A DNA stretch of 64,000 nt from Bacillota bacterium (lineage in GTDB: Bacteria; Bacillota; Clostridia; Acetivibrionales; DSM-1351): NCBI GenBank assembly GCA_023392075.1, contig JAEVZU010000116.1:10493-74492 (forward strand), given 5' to 3'. The notes below the pieces were generated by a model, which was not told the origin of the DNA, made no database searches, and worked only from the letters and a program-made list of their open reading frames with translations. Shown piece after piece: positions 56,701-64,000 of this stretch (positions within the stretch are counted from its first letter, which is position 1; every line of letters begins with the position of its first letter). The position numbers and the translations under genes were made by a program.

Positions 56701-56932
56701 TTTGCCTGGAGGGTTCTTTAATACTGTTAACACCGGATTTAAGATTACTCCAGTATTCATCCGAATTGTCTGCATCCGGAAACTTACATGCCATCCCTAT
56801 TATTGCAATATCTTCGTGTGCTGTTTCAGGAGCAGTTTTTTCCGTAAGCTCCATCAACATTTTCTTTGCTTCTTCCTGAGTGAGCTTTTTGGATTCAAAC
56901 TCTTTTAAGATGTAACTCTTTACTGATTCCAT
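50774..56932 (-). CDS. trans-AT type PKS with terminal condensation domain (KS-DH-KR-ACP-C)
   Basis: 2052 residues. Helical docking segment (1-30), KS (about 40-480: C221 in DTACSS, H357 in EAHGTGT, H397 in NFGHL), linker ending IPVYPLERIHFW, DH (H714 in HRINGRSILP, D882 in LHPALMD), KR (GGAGGLG 1216-1222, Tyr1374 in QGDYTAAN), ACP (S1540 in DMGGDS), then an NRPS condensation domain (about 1600-2030) with intact HHLIIDG at 1732-1738. There is no AT or thioesterase. The last domain probably joins the chain to an amine or hydroxyl partner or passes it on. The ATG overlaps the previous PKS stop (TAATG). Confidence 0.9.
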   Translation of the reverse strand: MESVKSYILKEFESKKLTQEEAKKMLMELTEKTAPETAHEDIAIIGMACKFPDADNSDEYWSNLKSGVNSIKEPSRQRRDQSSQYFKNKIFTKFMLDMVIPEDTDLDDKFSKGGYLKEIDKFDAGFFRIPPREAKFMEPLQRLFLETAWEAIEDAGYGGDKITGTKTGVFAGRDHTSGSLYQYISEPDQMHLTGSWAGIMASRIQYIFNLRGPSLVVDTACSSGLTAIHMACRSLQQGDCDMAISGGIHLTYLPSIQGQKSSMDMVESADSNVRTFDKSANGTVWGEGVGILFLKKLSKAIADGDNIHAVIKGSAINNDGASNGITAPNAEAQEAVIISAWEEAKINPETISYIEAHGTGTILGDPIEIKGLTNAFRRYTNKNQFCGIGSVKTNFGHLVAASGMASIIKVVLSLKNKMLPATINFELPNPYIDFCSCPVYINNQLTKWETGASPRRAGVSSFGFSGTNCHIVLEEAPERPKKKGFAIVKDKSGYILALSARSEIVLKDLVNKYIEFIIKGGVTDLADICYTANTGRGHFACRLAFVLKDFEDFKEKLLQVSRTDFVNLNRQGIYYNEHKIVPESKKVRETREITEGHKLEISAEAKLKIQELLEHKGDSTKLCNEICKLYVEGGNIDWDMLYKGQQVNKVSIPVYPLERIHFWAEPKASGRESQLLKEKSIKHPLFDNLLADSFDRQIFITYFDITRHWELNEHRINGRSILPGTTYLEMAREAARAYYGNSPVELRDLVFVSPMLVNDGEIKEVQTIVINEKDYLRFAVVSKQNSEDPDYQVWATHSEGKIFMLEDNVNKVFDISQLKNKCGNEEKTIKLSTIESPIKLGTTWDNIERIYIGDNSLLVKLEIEQSISEAALKYSLHPALMDNAANVIMNGIWNDAMYLPLSYHSMKLYDRMPGKFYSYITKLNNSKNSTETFSFDIWLMDESGKVFAEVNNYTIKLVRDTEKIFQGVDKNAVSYYDISWIVEGLDKQAEKSKWKTALVFRDAAGVSDVIIAGLKGSILSEVIEVTFGSGYQKTSQNSYIISGTEEDYLKLMAELKTRDIDKIVHLSTISRSDAMSAPVFERSWEDVQNRGIYSLFYLTKALAANKYNNEISINLLSENVEQVNDEDLLINPDSAAFFGLGKVVAQENLKLKLKCIDFDQATALDSIINEVLSECKEQKVAYRKGKRYIPEFSTIELNTSQDELNLKNEGVYVITGGAGGLGLEIARYISERGNVNIALINRSKLPDTEQWDGILEKNGNEKLCSKLRSIRNIQAAGSKVVCCNADISNEEETKEALNSLRKRFGHINGIIHAAGVAGDGFLVIKDSDTFSRVMAPKINGTQILDRLTIDDKLDFFVLFSSMASVTGGVGQGDYTAANTYLNSFAHYRNKAGKRTISINWPGWKETGMAVDKNATDDNFPFRSLTTSKALRIFEDALRSGKPVIYTGELNIPFLSSVADSLPIKLSGKIKTSINKYLLDKNKTKHKADDKNTDIQAVTQGAVGNNSSNSLENKLAPIWGSVLGIKEIDVYENFHDMGGDSILATQLLKEIDKEFPEMISISDIFTYPSVSQLAGFISGKLGHEADNPVKEDIKFEMSQKDITKVELLPVQRCFFSRNFNRMNHWNESVPIYMKDGIDENILRKVILKVMRKHDALRLVFRHEDGSYVQYLKNCDEIHEDLFVYHITATEASREAMLTELNKLISSIDLAEGPLIRFVLFKTDNGDYIYCTMHHLIIDGFSIHIIIKDIITGYFQAISGSDNDASEKSVSIITWADFINQYAMSKEITREIEYWDKIDSTPVDMLPKDFISEDQSLANNADEHLVLLDETETERFLRESCKLYRVNAETILLTALGMALERWGGVDRVHLRLCGNGRDLPFSTFDLSGTVGWLSISYPFVLGTAGNLSVEDKVANVWRELSEIPNKGVGYDILRFITNPIKFPDKKYSVQPEIFFNYMGVYGVPDAEEDDMISAIKTVPEKSPDSDREYVFVIEGSIWEGKLRIKVEYNAREYKKETILALLMECKKALADIVEAKVKGDKQQLGQGGHYEAI

Positions 56933-59900
56933 TATTTTTTCTCCCCCAATCCTAATAGTTTATCTGCCTCAGCTGCAGTCATTTCACCTCTGGCCATCCT
57001 GCCTAAAATTGCATCTATATCAGTTCCGCTGCCGGTCTCATGAACAGTTTCAGGAATATTCTCATACTCATGAACAGTCTCATGGACGGATGTACTTTTT
57101 TGTTCAGATTTACTTATAATATAATTTGACATATCGGATATTGTTGGATATGTGAAAATATCCGATATATCTATAACACCTTCAAAATCCTTTTCCAATT
57201 CCTTCAACAGCCTTGTAGCCCTGACAGAATCTCCGCCCAGATCATAAAAATTATCACTGACGTCAATCTCTCTTACACCAAGGACATTTCCCCAGGCTTC
57301 TGCAAGCTTGCGTTCAATATCTGTTCCGGTTCCATTGCCGGTACCGGACAAAGCCACGCCCTGCCTTGAACTGCCGGATATTTTCAGCTCTTTGCCAGCC
57401 GGCTGCTTTTCCTTGATTTTTGCCATGGCTTTGTCAATGTTTTCAGAAACAGCCATGGGCAAGACCCTGGCGGAAGAGGCTATACCATCATAATTTAATT
57501 CGGCAGGAATAATTCTGGATACCGGGCTGCCAAGAAGATCCTCCAGTGCCTGGATAGCCGCATAATTTGCAATCCCTCTGAACAAACCGTTATCTGCAAC
57601 ACCAAAATCCGCAGCCATACCGGTTTCTTTCCATTGCGGCCAATTTATGGACAGTGTCCTTCTTCCGGTTTTATTTCTGTAAGCAGCATAGGAATCAAGA
57701 TATGCGTTGGCGGCAGTATAATCCCCCTGACCTTCGGCACCGAATATTGACGAAATTGATGAAAACAGTACGAAGAAATCAAGCTGATCATTCATAGTCA
57801 GCTTATCCAATATCCAGGTACCATATATTTTAGGAGATAAAACACTTTCAAATACCTGAGCCTCTTTTCTGATAAGAAAACCATCTCCGGCTATTCCGGC
57901 ACAGTGGATTATACCGTCTATCTTTGAGAATCTTTGCCTGATATCCCTCAACACATAATCAATTCTCTCCATATGGGAAATATCCGCACTGTAAACAATA
58001 ACTTCGGAGCCGGCAGCCTCTATAGCCTTAATACCGGCAATACTTCTGCAAAGTTTTTTGTCTTCAGCTTTCTCCAGTATTTCGTCCCATTTTTCGACAT
58101 CGGGTAATTTTGAGCGGTTTATCAGACACAGCTTCACTTTGTTTTTCTGTGACAGGTATTTACCAATTTCAAGTCCAATACCGCCAAGTCCGCCGGTTAC
58201 CAGATAAACACCGTTTTCCCTGATTTTCACTTCATTTCCGGTCAATTCAGCAGTTTCAGCTTCTCTGAACTCTTCAACAAATCTGTTTCCATCCCGATAA
58301 GCTGCCAGATAAAAATGCTCATTTGCTTCCGATTCGGAGAGAATATCCTGAGCAGAGGTATTTTCATCAATATCAATACATCTGACTCTGAATTTTGGAG
58401 ATTCCTCCGAGATTACTCTGCCAAGCCCGAAGAGGGCGGCAGCATTTGGGTTTATACGCTTTTCTCCAAAGGTGACTTCGTTAACCAGATCTGAAATCAG
58501 ATAAATTTCGGTATTTTCATTTTTCCCGTTGTTCAGCATAGCACGGGTCAAATAGAAAATACTGAGGACTCCCTTGTTAAGTCCGGCTTTCAGGTCATTA
58601 ATTTCTGCAATTTCCTTATCATAATTCATAGAGGAAAAATGATAAATACGGGAAATTGTACTGCTCTTAACAGCTCTTATCAGCTTGTCATAATCCTCCT
58701 GGCTGTTTCCGACCATATATGCCTCATCGCTTATTTTTCTGAAATGGTCTCCAAGCTCAACTTGAATAACTTTCTTATTTAAATCGGCAAGCCTTCCTGA
58801 AAGCTCTCCGGAGAATCCGTGCAAATCCTTGAAAATCAGGTTGGTTCCGCTCTCGGAATGGCTTTTTATCTCGCTTATAGCTTTCCTTGTCCAGCCAATT
58901 TTATAAATACTGTTGCGGCCTCCTGCCAGCTTTTTGAGCTCGGTCCGGTGAACCTTTTTTATGGTGAAGCCCTCTATTTCCACAAGAACCTTCCCGGCTT
59001 CATCCAGGATTGTTACATCGAATGCCGCAGTTTCCGGGTTTTCAACGTCAACAGAACGCTTTCTCAAATAACTGTAGATGACCGCCGGAGTTGTCCCCCA
59101 AATTTTGATTTTCTTGAAGGAAAGCGGCAGATACAGTCCGTTTCCTATGCTGTGATTTGCCATGTTAACAGCGCTGTCCATCAAAGCAGGATGTAACAAA
59201 TAATCCTTCAGATCATCAGCATATACTTCAGGTAATTCCAGACAGGCAAGAGCTTCATTTACTCCCATATATATTTTCTTCATGTTCTTAAATCTTGGCC
59301 CGCCATCAACTCCATCGGTCTCTATATTCCTGTAATCGATTATTTTAACTTCTCCCAGGGTTTTAATAATGTCTGACAGGGCATATTCAGACGGCTGATT
59401 ATTTTCGATGTTTTTACAAATTACTCCTTCAGCGTGTTTTATCCAGTTTTCTGATCCAGCTTCTCTGCTTATAACCTCAAATTCAATGAAATCAACTTTA
59501 TTTCTAACAATAGTCTGAACTCTTCTATGTTCATCTCCATTTACAATGAGGGGGGATAGAAACAGAACATTTTTAAGCTCAATGGCTGCACCCCGGTAAT
59601 ACTGATTGCCGATTTCCCTTGCCAGCTCCAGATAAGTGGTACCCGGAACAACACAACTGCCGGCTACACGGTGTTCCTTCAGTACCCAATGCTTGTCCGC
59701 ACTGTATACAGTCTCATAAATGTCGGCATCCATTGATTCAATAATGCGGCTTTCAAGCAGTGGATGCAGTATTTCCTTTTTCTCAGTTAAAGGAGCTTGC
59801 TTTGCTAAATGAGACTGCTTCGGTCCTGGTTCAGATACCCAGCATCTCTTGCGTTCAAACGGATATACAGGCAGAAGGACCTTTTTTCTGCAACCGCCTT

Positions 59901-61773
59901 TATATAGCTCCTCCCAGCAAACCTGACCTCCATGCACGTAAATACTGCATATTTTGTTCAGACCAGCCTTACTTCTTTCAGACTGAAGCTCTTTTATGCA
60001 TGAAGCCGCAGCCTGTGTAAGTTCCCTGATATCCTTCGATGTTACATCCAAATCAGTTTTTTTCTGTTCAGCTGAAGTAACAATTTTATGCCTTCCGAAA
60101 AACACATCCTTTGCCGGATTATTATCAAGGCCGTTACTGATCAGCTCATTCAGCCTTTCCTGTAATTCAGGCTTACTGCTGATAATCAATGCAAGTCTGT
60201 AATTGTAATGCCCCCTGCAGGTATCCGCTGTATGGCAGATATCCTCCAGGTCTGCCTGTATCCCGGTTTCAGAGTTTAAGAAACTTTGGTGGTTTTTAAC
60301 CAAATCCATTAACGCATTTTCACTCTTTGCAGATAATGCTATTACCTGTTGCCTGTTTTCTCCTTTGCTTTGCTTACCTTCCAAAGGTCTGCTTTCTTCG
60401 ATAAATTCCTCTAAAATCAGATGGCAGTTGGTACCGCTCAAACCAAAGGAGCTTATGCCGCAGCGCATGGGATATGCTCCTTCCTGCCACTTGACAAGCC
60501 TGTCATTCACATATACGGGTGAGCCTGTAAAATCTATTTTCCTGTTAGGCTTTTTAAAATGCAGCGTGGGAGGAATTTCTCTGTGTTCAATTGCCATTAC
60601 GGCCTTAGCCAGGCCCAGAATTCCTGCGGCATGGTCGGGATGTCCCATATTTGATTTAACCGACCCGATTGCACAGAATTGCTTCCTTCTGGTATATTTT
60701 TCAAAGGCCATGCTTATTCCCTCAATTTCAATGGGATCACCGAGCTTTGTACCTGTTCCGTGAGCCTCCATAAAGGAGATTGTTTCAGGATTGATGCCGG
60801 CATCCTTCCAGGCTCTGATAATAACGTCCTCCTGAGCCGCTGAGTTGGGTGCGGTTATACCGACGGAAGCTCCATCCTGATTTACCGCACTTCCCTTTAT
60901 AATTGCATGAATATGGTCATTGTCTTCCAAAGCCTTTTTCAGCGGCTTAAGCACAACAACTGCCGCGCCCTCGCCAAAGCCTGTACCGTCCGAGGTGTCG
61001 TCAAAAGTCTTGGCCCTGCCTTCCGAGGCTTCTATTCCCAGGCCTTCCTCCAGTCCCTTTACAGGTAAAAGGTTAACTTTTATACCTCCTGCTATGGCAA
61101 GCTCACATTCGCCGTTCCTGATCCCCTGGCATGCCAGGTGTACGGCTACAAGCGCTGATGAGCATGCCGTATCCACAGTGATACTGGGACCTTTCAGGTC
61201 TAAAATGTAGGATATCCTGCTTGCTATTATGGACTTTATATTACCGGGCAGTGCAAGATCGGTAGCTGTGGGTTCGCATTCCCTGATAAGGTTCGCGTAG
61301 CTTTCTCCAAAATCCGAGCTGAAACCTACATATATGCCTGTTCGTGAACCCGTAAGCTTGTCCCATCCATAGCCAGCCGCTTCAACGGCCTTCCAGGTCT
61401 CCTCGAGAAATATTCTCTGGTTTGGGTCCATCAAAGCAGCCTCTTTGGGTGAAAGCCTGAAAAATCCATAGTCAAATTTGTCCACTTCATCAAAATAAGC
61501 ACCCTCATAATATTGAATTTCTTCAGGACCAAGCCCTCTGCCTGTTAAAATCCGGTCCACATCCGCCCTGCGGTATTCCGGGAATTCTTTGACACAATCC
61601 CGTCCCTGTCTAAGGTTTTTCCAGAACTCATCAACCGTTGCAGCAGAGGGGAATCTCCCTGTAATACCAATAATGGCAATGTCCCTTTTGGAAATACTGT
61701 TTATTTTTTCTTCCTTGTTCTCTTTTATGTCAGATAATCTGACAGCTTTTAAATCCAGACTTTTATTTGCCAT
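56932..61773 (-). CDS. trans-AT type PKS module (KS-DH-KR-ACP)
   Basis: 1613 residues. KS (about 30-460: C204 in DTACSS, H338 in EAHGTGT, H378 in SNMGHPD), linker ending LLPVYPFERKRCW, DH (H701 in HRVAGSCVVP, D866 in HPALMD), KR (GGLGGIG 1194-1200, Tyr1352) and ACP (S1516 in DLGGDS). The C-terminus has a helix ILGRMARGEMTAAEADKLLG that resembles the N-terminal helix of the next PKS. There is no AT domain; malonyl units must come from the discrete AT encoded upstream. DH and KR both look active, so the module should leave a double bond. GGGAGG precedes ATG. Confidence 0.9.
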   Translation of the reverse strand: MANKSLDLKAVRLSDIKENKEEKINSISKRDIAIIGITGRFPSAATVDEFWKNLRQGRDCVKEFPEYRRADVDRILTGRGLGPEEIQYYEGAYFDEVDKFDYGFFRLSPKEAALMDPNQRIFLEETWKAVEAAGYGWDKLTGSRTGIYVGFSSDFGESYANLIRECEPTATDLALPGNIKSIIASRISYILDLKGPSITVDTACSSALVAVHLACQGIRNGECELAIAGGIKVNLLPVKGLEEGLGIEASEGRAKTFDDTSDGTGFGEGAAVVVLKPLKKALEDNDHIHAIIKGSAVNQDGASVGITAPNSAAQEDVIIRAWKDAGINPETISFMEAHGTGTKLGDPIEIEGISMAFEKYTRRKQFCAIGSVKSNMGHPDHAAGILGLAKAVMAIEHREIPPTLHFKKPNRKIDFTGSPVYVNDRLVKWQEGAYPMRCGISSFGLSGTNCHLILEEFIEESRPLEGKQSKGENRQQVIALSAKSENALMDLVKNHQSFLNSETGIQADLEDICHTADTCRGHYNYRLALIISSKPELQERLNELISNGLDNNPAKDVFFGRHKIVTSAEQKKTDLDVTSKDIRELTQAAASCIKELQSERSKAGLNKICSIYVHGGQVCWEELYKGGCRKKVLLPVYPFERKRCWVSEPGPKQSHLAKQAPLTEKKEILHPLLESRIIESMDADIYETVYSADKHWVLKEHRVAGSCVVPGTTYLELAREIGNQYYRGAAIELKNVLFLSPLIVNGDEHRRVQTIVRNKVDFIEFEVISREAGSENWIKHAEGVICKNIENNQPSEYALSDIIKTLGEVKIIDYRNIETDGVDGGPRFKNMKKIYMGVNEALACLELPEVYADDLKDYLLHPALMDSAVNMANHSIGNGLYLPLSFKKIKIWGTTPAVIYSYLRKRSVDVENPETAAFDVTILDEAGKVLVEIEGFTIKKVHRTELKKLAGGRNSIYKIGWTRKAISEIKSHSESGTNLIFKDLHGFSGELSGRLADLNKKVIQVELGDHFRKISDEAYMVGNSQEDYDKLIRAVKSSTISRIYHFSSMNYDKEIAEINDLKAGLNKGVLSIFYLTRAMLNNGKNENTEIYLISDLVNEVTFGEKRINPNAAALFGLGRVISEESPKFRVRCIDIDENTSAQDILSESEANEHFYLAAYRDGNRFVEEFREAETAELTGNEVKIRENGVYLVTGGLGGIGLEIGKYLSQKNKVKLCLINRSKLPDVEKWDEILEKAEDKKLCRSIAGIKAIEAAGSEVIVYSADISHMERIDYVLRDIRQRFSKIDGIIHCAGIAGDGFLIRKEAQVFESVLSPKIYGTWILDKLTMNDQLDFFVLFSSISSIFGAEGQGDYTAANAYLDSYAAYRNKTGRRTLSINWPQWKETGMAADFGVADNGLFRGIANYAAIQALEDLLGSPVSRIIPAELNYDGIASSARVLPMAVSENIDKAMAKIKEKQPAGKELKISGSSRQGVALSGTGNGTGTDIERKLAEAWGNVLGVREIDVSDNFYDLGGDSVRATRLLKELEKDFEGVIDISDIFTYPTISDMSNYIISKSEQKSTSVHETVHEYENIPETVHETGSGTDIDAILGRMARGEMTAAEADKLLGLGEKK

Positions 61774-61812
61774 TTAACAACCTCCCTTGTACAGCGCAGC
61801 TGTTTCTTGAAT

Positions 61813-63093
61813 TCAGGCCTCAAGTTCAAAATCCTGGAATAACTCAAAGGTTCCGGTTTCTTCTAAAATTTGAGTAAATCTCTCAGCTTGCTCCTCGGAA
61901 GGTGTTTTCTTTGTCCTGAATACAGATCTGAGCATTTCCAAAGCGTCTTCCATTTGCTCCTTTGAAGGCTGCTTTTTTTGTTTCTCCAGCTCTTCCTGCA
62001 GTCTTTGAATTCTCTTATACGGCTCAATAACACCTTTTTGATATTCATCATTATCCCAGTTATAATTTCGGGTGCACACAGCTGTTGCAAGACATCTGGT
62101 GACCACCGTAGGTAAGTTGGGATTATAGCTGCCTGCACATTCTGCGCTTTCTGAGTTTTCTGAAAACCCGCCCTTCAAAAGTTCCAAATCTTCTTCAATA
62201 TCAAAAGAGTAGGTTTTGATATCAGGGACATTTTTCTTCATCAGATTTTTTAATACATTTTTGGGACCAAGCTCCACAGCTGTGCTTATACCATTTTGCT
62301 TCAGGAATATCATTGATTCGGTCCACCTTACCGGGCTTACGATCTGTGCCGCTAAATTTTCAATAACAGAGGTGTGTCCGGCATAAGGCTGTGCAGTAAC
62401 ATTTGACAAAACCGGGTATTTAAATTCCTTATAGGTATATTTATGAAGTTCTGCCCTCAGCCTGTCTGCAGCCGGCTGCATAAGCAGGCTGTGAAAGGGT
62501 GCACTCACTTTTAACGGTATGATATTCGCTCCCAGCTTCCTTAATTTTTCACCGGCAGCATTTACTGCCGAAGTGTGCCCCGATATCACTACCTGGTCAG
62601 GTGAATTGTAATTTGAAACTACGACAACTTCGTTGCCTCCGGCATATGTACTGCATTCCTTTTCGATCAATTCCCAGTCAATCCCGCTGACAGCTGCCAT
62701 TGCACCAATTCCCTGCGGAACGGCCTCCTGCATGAACCTTCCTCTTTCACGCACAATTTTTACGGCATCGGAAAAATCCATGCCTCCTGCACAGACCACC
62801 GCTGAAATCTCCCCAAGACTGTGTCCTGCCAGACAGGAGGGCTCTATCCTATATTCCTCCATAAAAACTCTGAAAGCAGCTACACTTGCAGTTAACAGGG
62901 CAGGCTGTGTATTTTCCGTTTTTGTCAATTCTTCAATTGAGCCTTCAAAGCAAAGTTTGCTCAAATTAAATTCCAGTGCGTTATCGGCTTCCTCAAAGGT
63001 TCTGGCTGCAGAAGTATAAATATCACAAAGTTTTTTTCCCATCCCGACATATTGAGCTCCCTGTCCGGGAAATAAAAATGCAGTTTTCTTCAT
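61813..63093 (-). CDS. Discrete trans-acting acyltransferase (malonyl-type)
   Basis: A 426-residue FabD-like protein starting with FLFPGQGAQYVGMG. The active Ser is S92 in AGHSLGEIS, followed by RGRFMQEAVP (Arg for malonyl binding) and SAPFHS (the malonyl-type GHxH/AFHS box). An extra C-terminal region of about 130 residues, with a Lys/Glu-rich helix, is not part of FabD. It serves the AT-less PKS proteins. It starts immediately after the stop of the upstream NRPS-like gene, so they are co-translated. Confidence 0.9.
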   Translation of the reverse strand: MKKTAFLFPGQGAQYVGMGKKLCDIYTSAARTFEEADNALEFNLSKLCFEGSIEELTKTENTQPALLTASVAAFRVFMEEYRIEPSCLAGHSLGEISAVVCAGGMDFSDAVKIVRERGRFMQEAVPQGIGAMAAVSGIDWELIEKECSTYAGGNEVVVVSNYNSPDQVVISGHTSAVNAAGEKLRKLGANIIPLKVSAPFHSLLMQPAADRLRAELHKYTYKEFKYPVLSNVTAQPYAGHTSVIENLAAQIVSPVRWTESMIFLKQNGISTAVELGPKNVLKNLMKKNVPDIKTYSFDIEEDLELLKGGFSENSESAECAGSYNPNLPTVVTRCLATAVCTRNYNWDNDEYQKGVIEPYKRIQRLQEELEKQKKQPSKEQMEDALEMLRSVFRTKKTPSEEQAERFTQILEETGTFELFQDFELEA

Positions 63094-63999
63094 TTAAATC
63101 ATCCTTTCAATAAGTATTTTGATTAGATTAATATAATTTGAAAGCAGTTCCTCCACCTTTTCTTTTCTAAGCCTTTTCGAATTATAATCACAGGTTATGG
63201 AAATAACCTCTCTTTTGTCATCAATCTTCATTATGATGTCGTAATTCTCCAGAAACTCTGCTTTCTCAACAGCCTGGTTTGTGAGCATGGCCATAATGGA
63301 ATTGTCGGTTTTATTAAGCTGCATGGAGCCTGCCAGCTTTATGGGATATGTATCTGCCTCGGACGCATTTATCCGTTTTACCGAAACTGTCTTAAAAAGT
63401 TCACCAAAATCTGAAATACTCTCCATATTAATACTGAGCGGATATACAAGTTCATTGCCGTTAATCATCGTTTGAACCGTTACCTGCTGCTGTCCGATGG
63501 TCTCAGACAACAGATATATGTAAATTGCCAGCAGTGCATCAATTTCTTCTATTCCAATATCGGAAGCAACTTCCTGAAGATTGTTCCATACCTCATCACA
63601 AATACCGGCCTTAAGGGCAATTTCCTCGTTTTCCTCATCCCCGTTTATAAAGAAATCAAGCGGCAGGGGCAACAAAGGCACAGTTACGCTAATATCTTCT
63701 GTACCGGTATCTGCAACTTCTCCTTCAATATAAGCGGCCAAACCTGATATGGTGGGGTATGAGAAAAGTTTGGCAATAGTCAGCTTTCCCGGATAAATTT
63801 TCTCTATTGCCTCATGCATTCTTACCAGTCTCAGAGAATTTCCTCCAATTTCAAAAAAGTTGTCGCTTACCCCAAGCCTGTCACAGTTTAATACCTCTTT
63901 CCAGATAGTAATGAGATTTTCCTCAATTTCAGAATAACTTTCCTGCTGATTATTATTTATCTTCAGATCACTTAAGGCAATTCCGGGGTTTTTTATTAC
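63094..63999 (-). CDS. NRPS/PKS C-terminal part: carrier domain plus condensation-like half (5' part outside window)
   Basis: The frame runs off the right edge; 301 residues are visible. A carrier protein domain has its site in FFEIGGNSLRL, then KLFSYPTISGLAAYI. After a Pro/Leu linker about 200 residues follow with IDALLAIYIYLLSETIGQQQ, VQTMING and IDDKREVISITCDYNSKRL, which resemble the C-terminal half of a condensation domain. The half carrying HHxxxDG is absent. This half-domain may dock or hold a chain rather than condense. Confidence 0.78.
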   Translation of the reverse strand, partial: VIKNPGIALSDLKINNNQQESYSEIEENLITIWKEVLNCDRLGVSDNFFEIGGNSLRLVRMHEAIEKIYPGKLTIAKLFSYPTISGLAAYIEGEVADTGTEDISVTVPLLPLPLDFFINGDEENEEIALKAGICDEVWNNLQEVASDIGIEEIDALLAIYIYLLSETIGQQQVTVQTMINGNELVYPLSINMESISDFGELFKTVSVKRINASEADTYPIKLAGSMQLNKTDNSIMAMLTNQAVEKAEFLENYDIIMKIDDKREVISITCDYNSKRLRKEKVEELLSNYINLIKILIERMI

Positions 64000-64000
64000 C

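Overview
The window looks like the chromosome of a mesophilic, cellulosome-forming Clostridia of the Ruminiclostridium type. This is inferred from three things: low GC with AT-rich intergenic DNA, a secreted GH10 xylanase and a GH43 relic that both end in type I dockerin sequence, and clostridial ribosome sites (GGAGG with frequent GTG/TTG starts). No rRNA, tRNA or CRISPR array was seen.

Layout. (1) 1-5.0 kb: the end of an hflK, an hflC and a second hflK (SPFH membrane proteases/scaffolds), then an NlpC/P60 wall hydrolase behind a ydaO-type c-di-AMP riboswitch, and a convergent NhaC-type antiporter. (2) 5.1-5.7 kb: a promoter with a perfect 28-bp operator palindrome in front of the stump of a methyltransferase gene. 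(3) 5.9-8.8 kb (minus): a three-gene RiPP locus with a Cys-rich CLI_3235-type precursor, a CcpM-type radical SAM/SPASM maturase and a TIGR04066-type partner. (4) 9.7-12.5 kb (minus): an unusual operon of a LuxS-like enzyme, a sedoheptulose-phosphate-type sugar phosphate cyclase and a xylose-isomerase-like TIM barrel. (5) 12.6-15.3 kb: an IS256 fragment, a GH10-dockerin xylanase and a broken GH43-dockerin gene. (6) 16.0-28.7 kb: two divergent operons, one for peptide breakdown (PepV, CutC, a double transglutaminase-like protein) and one for an oligopeptide ABC importer with a ROK regulator. Palindromic repeats decorate both operons and may point to muropeptide salvage.

(7) 28.8-64.0 kb (minus) is mostly a biosynthetic gene cluster. 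In transcription order it holds the end of an NRPS-like protein, a discrete acyltransferase, two AT-less PKS proteins (KS-DH-KR-ACP and KS-DH-KR-ACP-C) and a GT2 glycosyltransferase. After an 8-kb interruption come a bactofilin-like protein, a paired ABC exporter, an ACP, a BtrH-like protein, a 2-deoxy-scyllo-inosose-synthase-like cyclase, an intracellular GH10-like protein, another ACP, a broken fkbH and a second BtrH-like protein. The DOI-synthase, ACP and BtrH set recalls butirosin logic, in which an acyl chain is moved from an ACP to an aminocyclitol, but no aminotransferase is visible.

The interruption at 40.9-49.5 kb carries defence genes: a Gabija-like OLD nuclease/UvrD helicase pair, an MBL-fold protein, and a nuclease-STAND protein cut off where it meets a bactofilin fragment. 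Its other edge carries decayed scraps of a DUF1413 gene and of the 3' end of an rlmD-type gene. Several genes in the accessory part (fkbH, GH43, hsdM, DUF1413, rlmD, methyltransferase, bactofilin copy 2) are broken, so this is a region of active gain and decay. All assignments come from reading motifs by eye; no database search was run.
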